In this document: positions 5,504 through 9,120 of the stretch, piece by piece | Position numbering within the stretch: position 1 is the stretch's first letter | Layout: each line of letters opens with the position of its first letter | DNA from: Betaproteobacteria bacterium | Lineage (GTDB): Bacteria; Pseudomonadota; Gammaproteobacteria; Burkholderiales; SG8-39 | NCBI GenBank assembly: GCA_012274205.1 | Contig: JAAOZY010000224.1 | Location: 1 to 9,120, forward strand | Reading direction: 5' to 3' | Length of the DNA: 9,120 nucleotides | Program-made: the position numbers and the translations under genes | The notes under the pieces: generated by a model | What the model was told of the DNA's origin: nothing | Databases searched by the model: none | What the model saw: the letters and a program-made list of their open reading frames with translations, nothing else

Positions 5504-6580
5504 ATGAAAGCCACCTTGCCGTTGTTTCCCCTCCTGTTATTGCTGGCCGCGTGCAGCCGTGAAGCGCCTTCGACCCCGCCTGCGGATGTCCGGCCGGTGC
5601 GGGCTGAACAGGTTGGCTTGAGTGATGCGCGCAGCAGTACGCGCTATACCGGCGAGGTGCGGGCGCGTTATGAGACCGATCTGGCGTTTCGGGTGGCGGG
5701 CCGGGTGCAATCCCGGAAGGTGGAGCTTGGCACGCCGGTCAAGGCGGGGCAGCTCATTGCCACGCTCGACCCCAACGACTACGCGCTGGCCGTAACTGCA
5801 GTACAGGCACAGCGGGTGGCCGCCGAGGCCGAGGCCAAGCTGGCGCAACAGGACTTGCAGCGCTACACCGACTTGCGCGCACAGAACTTCATCGCCCAGG
5901 CCGAACTCGACCGTCGCCAGACCGTAGCCGATGCGGCGTCAGCGCGCGTGCGCCAGTTGCGCGCCGAGTTGGCCCGCCAAGCCAACCAGCAGGCGTATAC
6001 CCGGCTAACCGCGCCCGATGCAGGGGTGGTGACTGCGCTTGCTTTCGAAGCCGGCCAGGTGGTGGCGGCCGGCCAGACGGTGGCGCAACTGGCGAAGAAT
6101 GGCGAACTTGAAGTGCGCATCGACGTGCCGGAAAATACGCTCACTGCCTTGCGTGCCGCACCCAGTCTCAAAATTCGCCTGTGGTCGCAGCCCGAAAAGG
6201 GGTACGACGGCCGCCTGCGCGAACTGTCGCCAATGGCCGATGCGGCCAGCCGCACCTACCGGGCGCGGGTGAGCGTGCTGCAGCCCGATGCTGCGGTGAA
6301 GCTGGGGATGACGGCAACGGTCGAGATCGGTAATCAATCGACTCCGCGCCTGTCGGTGGCGCAAACGGCCTTGTTCAACATCGGCGGCCAGCCGCAGGTG
6401 TGGGTGGTGGATCGCCACAGCCAGAAAGTGGCGGCGCGTAGCGTCCAGATCGGCGAGCTGCATGGCGACCGTGTGGCGATTGTGTCGGGGCTGGCGGCCG
6501 GCGAATGGGTGGTGACGGCAGGGGTGCACAAGATCGCGCCGGGTCAGCAGGTGCGGCTAGTGCCGCCCGCCAGGCCGTGA
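5504..6580 (+). CDS. RND efflux periplasmic adaptor (membrane-fusion) lipoprotein
   Basis: This 358-residue adaptor of the AcrA/HlyD family joins an inner-membrane RND pump to an outer-membrane channel. Residues 1-17 form a lipoprotein signal peptide with lipobox LAAC and lipidation at C17. The first lipoyl half lies at about 59-92 (AFRVAGRVQSRKVELGTPVK, then GQLIATLDP). An alpha-hairpin with heptad-like Ala/Gln/Leu pattern spans about 93-163, and the second lipoyl half about 164-190 (TAPDAGVVTAL, FEAGQVVAAGQ). A beta-barrel domain and a membrane-proximal domain follow, ending in GLAAGEWVVTAGVHKIAPGQQV. The ATG at 5504 is chosen because it begins the signal peptide; the frame continues to a GTG at 5441 that would bury it. 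Its stop overlaps the GTG of the pump gene. The substrate is not readable from the sequence. The assignment is firm at family level. Confidence 0.9.
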   Translation: MKATLPLFPLLLLLAACSREAPSTPPADVRPVRAEQVGLSDARSSTRYTGEVRARYETDLAFRVAGRVQSRKVELGTPVKAGQLIATLDPNDYALAVTAVQAQRVAAEAEAKLAQQDLQRYTDLRAQNFIAQAELDRRQTVADAASARVRQLRAELARQANQQAYTRLTAPDAGVVTALAFEAGQVVAAGQTVAQLAKNGELEVRIDVPENTLTALRAAPSLKIRLWSQPEKGYDGRLRELSPMADAASRTYRARVSVLQPDAAVKLGMTATVEIGNQSTPRLSVAQTALFNIGGQPQVWVVDRHSQKVAARSVQIGELHGDRVAIVSGLAAGEWVVTAGVHKIAPGQQVRLVPPARP

Positions 6581-9120
6581 GCGAGGGGTCGCACTTCACC
6601 CCGGGGCGCGGCAACCTGTCGCGTTGGGCGATCGAGCACCCGGTGCTGGTGCGCTTCTTCATCGTGCTCATTCTGCTGGTCGGCGTGCGTTCGTATTTCG
6701 AACTGGGGCAGGCTGAGGATCCGCCGTTTACGTTCAAGACCATGCTGATTCAGGCGCAGTGGCCGGGTGCAACGGCGCAGGAAGTGTCCGACCAGCTGAC
6801 CGAGCGCATCGAAAAAAAGCTGCAGGAACTGCCCGAGCTGGATTACGTGGCGAGTTACGCCCGGCCGGGTGAAACCGCGCTGTTCGTGACCATCAAGGAA
6901 ACAGTGCGTGGCCGCGACGTGGCGGCGGCCTGGTATCAGATCCGCAAAAAAATCGGCGATCTCAAACCGCAGTTGCCAGCCGGGGTGCAGGGGCCGTTTT
7001 TCAACGATGAATTCGGCGATACCTTTGGCTCGATTTACGCGTTTACCGGCGATGGTTTCAGCCGCGCCGACTTGCGCCGCGCGGCTGAAGACGCGCAGCG
7101 CGAGGTGCGCCGGCTGCCGAGCGTCGGCAAGGTCGAGCTATTTGGCGTGGTGCCGGAAAAAATCTACATCGAGGTGTCGACCGAGAAACTCGCCACGCTC
7201 GGACTCACGCCGCAGCAAATCACGCAGGCGGTGCAGCAACAGAACGGCGTGGTCGCCAGTGGCCGGGTGGAAAACGAGGTGCTGTCGATTCCGCTACGGG
7301 TCTCGGGGGCGTATGCCGAGCTGGAGCGGCTGCGCGCAACCATTATCCAGGTTGGCGCGCGCAGCCTGCGCCTGGGCGACTTTGCCAATGTGACACGGCG
7401 CGACGAAGACCCGACCCGCAGCGAAATCCGCTCGCAGGGCGTACCGGCCATTTTGCTTGGCGTATCGCTGGCAGAAGGCGGCGATGTGGTAAAGATGGGA
7501 CGCCAGGTGGCGGCCACCATCGCTGCCCTGCAAAAGTCGCTGCCGGTGGGGATGGAAATCCAGCAGATTCACGACCAGCCCAGCATCGTCAGCCGTGCGG
7601 TCACGCTGTTCATGACAAGCTTCTTCGAGGCGCTGGGCATCGTGCTGGCGGTGACATTCCTGGCGCTGAAGTGGCGTGCGGGTCTGGTGGTGGCGCTCTC
7701 CATCCCGGTGGTGCTGGCGATTACGTTCACGGCGATGTGGCTGTTCAACATCGACCTGCATCGCATCTCCACCGGCGCGCTCATCATCTCGCTCGGCCTC
7801 CTGGTCGATGATGCCATCATCGCGGTCGAAATGATGGCGCACAAACTCGAGGCGGGATGGGGACGTTTCGAGGCGGCCACCTACGCCTTTCAGTCCACCG
7901 CGTTTCCCATGCTCACCGGCACGCTGTTGACGGTAACGGCGTTTTTGCCGATCGCGCTCGCCAAGTCGATGGTGGGGGAATATACCTTTGCGATTTTTTC
8001 GGTGACCACCATTGCGCTGCTGTCGTCCTGGCTGGTGGCGGTGGTGGTCACGCCTTATCTGGGCCACGTCCTGTTGAAACCGGCGCACCAGGGGGTCGAT
8101 GAAGACGCCTCGTATCACACGCCGTTTTACCGGCGCTTCCGTGCGGCGGTGACCTGGTGCGTGACCCGGCGGCGCACCGTCATTGCGCTGACCCTGGTCG
8201 CGCTGGCGATCGGCGTGGCGGCAATGCAGCGGGTGGAAAAACAGTTCTTTCCGCAGTCCGACCGGCTCGAAATCCTGATCGAAATGTGGTTGCCGGAGGG
8301 CGCGTCCATCGATGCCACGCGCATCGAAGCGGTCAGGCTCGAATCCTTGCTGCGGCAGGACAAGGAGGTGGCGCATGTGATCAATTACATCGGCCAGGGT
8401 GCGCCGCGTTTCGTGCTGGGTCTGGATCAACGGCTGGCCAGCAACAACTTTGCGCAACTGGTGGTGATCGCACGCGACGTGCCGGGGCGTGAGCGTGAAA
8501 TTGCCCGCATTCGCAAGCTGTTCGAAACGGACTTTCCGAATGTGCGCGGGCGCGCGGTGCGCTTCGAATATGGCCCGCCCGTCGGCTATCCGGTGCAATA
8601 CCGCCTGTCCGGCAGCGACATGCCGCAACTCAAGATCGAGGCCGAAAAACTGCGCAAAATCGTGATCACGCAGCCCCAGGTTACTGCGGTGAATCTGGAC
8701 TGGAATGAACAGTCGCTGGCGGTCAAGGTGCTGCTCGATCAGGACAAGATCAAGGCGCTGGGTTTGAGTTCGAACGCGGTGAGCAGTCTGCTGGCCTTGC
8801 AGTTGTCGGGCGCCAGCGTCACGCAAGTGCGTGAAAACGATCAGTTGATCGACGTGGTGTTGCGCACTCCGCGCAACGAACACCGCGATGTCGATGCGCT
8901 GAAGGCGCTGCCCATCGGCAGCTTCAACGGCCAGAGCGTGACGCTGGGACAGATCGCCTATTTCAAGCCGGTGTTTGAAGACGGCGTGATCTGGCGGCGC
9001 GATCGTCTGCCCACCATCGCAGTGCGCGGCGATCCGGTCGGCAAAGTCCAGCCCGACACCATCATCGCCGCGCTCGCGCCGCAGGTGGCCACGTTCAAGG
9101 CGCAGCTGCCGCCGGGTTTC
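6577..9120 (+). CDS. RND-family efflux transporter, permease subunit (TriC/HAE-1-like), 3' truncated by window edge
   Basis: The frame is open from the GTG at 6577 to the window end, giving 848 residues of a family normally about 1,020-1,050 long. It is a proton-driven inner-membrane pump of the AcrB superfamily. TM1 lies at about residues 20-40, followed by the first periplasmic porter domain. Helices TM2-TM6 run from about F349 to 500. D411 and D412 in GLLVDDAIIAVEMM match the AcrB proton-relay aspartates. TM7 is near 533-552, then the second periplasmic domain. The DDAIIAVEMM wording is closer, from memory, to TriC-like pumps than to AcrB, where DDAIVVVENV is usual. The start codon overlaps the adaptor stop (GTGA), and the first residues before WAIEHPVLVRFF fit the usual N-terminus, so I accept GTG despite a weak ribosome site. 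Heavy-metal (CusA/CzcA) specificity is not supported by anything I see; organic or toxic compounds are more likely. Confidence 0.9.
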   Translation, partial: MSEGSHFTPGRGNLSRWAIEHPVLVRFFIVLILLVGVRSYFELGQAEDPPFTFKTMLIQAQWPGATAQEVSDQLTERIEKKLQELPELDYVASYARPGETALFVTIKETVRGRDVAAAWYQIRKKIGDLKPQLPAGVQGPFFNDEFGDTFGSIYAFTGDGFSRADLRRAAEDAQREVRRLPSVGKVELFGVVPEKIYIEVSTEKLATLGLTPQQITQAVQQQNGVVASGRVENEVLSIPLRVSGAYAELERLRATIIQVGARSLRLGDFANVTRRDEDPTRSEIRSQGVPAILLGVSLAEGGDVVKMGRQVAATIAALQKSLPVGMEIQQIHDQPSIVSRAVTLFMTSFFEALGIVLAVTFLALKWRAGLVVALSIPVVLAITFTAMWLFNIDLHRISTGALIISLGLLVDDAIIAVEMMAHKLEAGWGRFEAATYAFQSTAFPMLTGTLLTVTAFLPIALAKSMVGEYTFAIFSVTTIALLSSWLVAVVVTPYLGHVLLKPAHQGVDEDASYHTPFYRRFRAAVTWCVTRRRTVIALTLVALAIGVAAMQRVEKQFFPQSDRLEILIEMWLPEGASIDATRIEAVRLESLLRQDKEVAHVINYIGQGAPRFVLGLDQRLASNNFAQLVVIARDVPGREREIARIRKLFETDFPNVRGRAVRFEYGPPVGYPVQYRLSGSDMPQLKIEAEKLRKIVITQPQVTAVNLDWNEQSLAVKVLLDQDKIKALGLSSNAVSSLLALQLSGASVTQVRENDQLIDVVLRTPRNEHRDVDALKALPIGSFNGQSVTLGQIAYFKPVFEDGVIWRRDRLPTIAVRGDPVGKVQPDTIIAALAPQVATFKAQLPPGF

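Noticed and set aside
7294..8883. Long minus-strand open frame (529 codons) across the RND pump gene
   Set aside because: Its translation is dominated by His/Arg/Gln/Asp with no hydrophobic core or motif. The opposite strand encodes conserved RND transporter sequence throughout.
6577..9120. Heavy-metal RND pump (CzcA/CusA) matching the zinc theme
   Set aside because: I see no metal-pump-specific features, the signature around D411/D412 is of the organic-compound type, and the operon is divergent from the zinc cluster, so a shared zinc role is not supported.

Overview
The window is high-GC, densely packed chromosomal DNA whose proteins look like those of a Gram-negative proteobacterium, most likely a betaproteobacterium. 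The Nitrosomonadales/Thiobacillus-like end of that class is my best guess, inferred from protein style only. The evidence for a Gram-negative host is an outer-membrane beta-barrel protein, a periplasmic metal-binding protein, a lipoprotein membrane-fusion protein and an RND pump. I see no mobile element, CRISPR array, tRNA or rRNA.

Positions 18-5303, minus strand, hold seven tightly spaced genes that read as one zinc-limitation locus. In transcription order they are: a DksA paralog that has lost three of the four zinc-finger cysteines (dksA2-like); a COG0523/CobW-family GTPase (putative zinc metallochaperone); a YidD paralog overlapping the GTPase gene by ATGA; a small secreted His/Cys protein; a 474-residue outer-membrane barrel with an N-terminal coiled coil; a ZnuA-like zinc-binding protein; and a ZnuB-like permease. 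Gaps are 16, -4, 10, 59, 10 and 2 bases. The only sizeable internal gap (3162-3220) carries a GC-rich hairpin followed by a T-rich stretch, a possible attenuator. The ATPase partner (ZnuC) is not in the window; it may lie just beyond position 1 or elsewhere.

The suggested logic is that, when zinc is scarce, the cell makes a zinc-independent DksA, a GTPase that steers remaining zinc to client proteins, an outer-membrane entry route, a periplasmic binder and an inner-membrane importer. The YidD paralog and the small secreted protein are the least explained members. I could not find a clear Zur operator.

Positions 5304-5503 are a 200-base divergent intergenic region with two perfect 8-bp-arm inverted repeats two bases apart, close to dksA2. 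Positions 5504-9120, plus strand, hold an RND efflux operon: a lipoprotein membrane-fusion protein and, overlapping it by GTGA, an RND transporter that runs off the right edge after 848 codons. No outer-membrane factor is visible.
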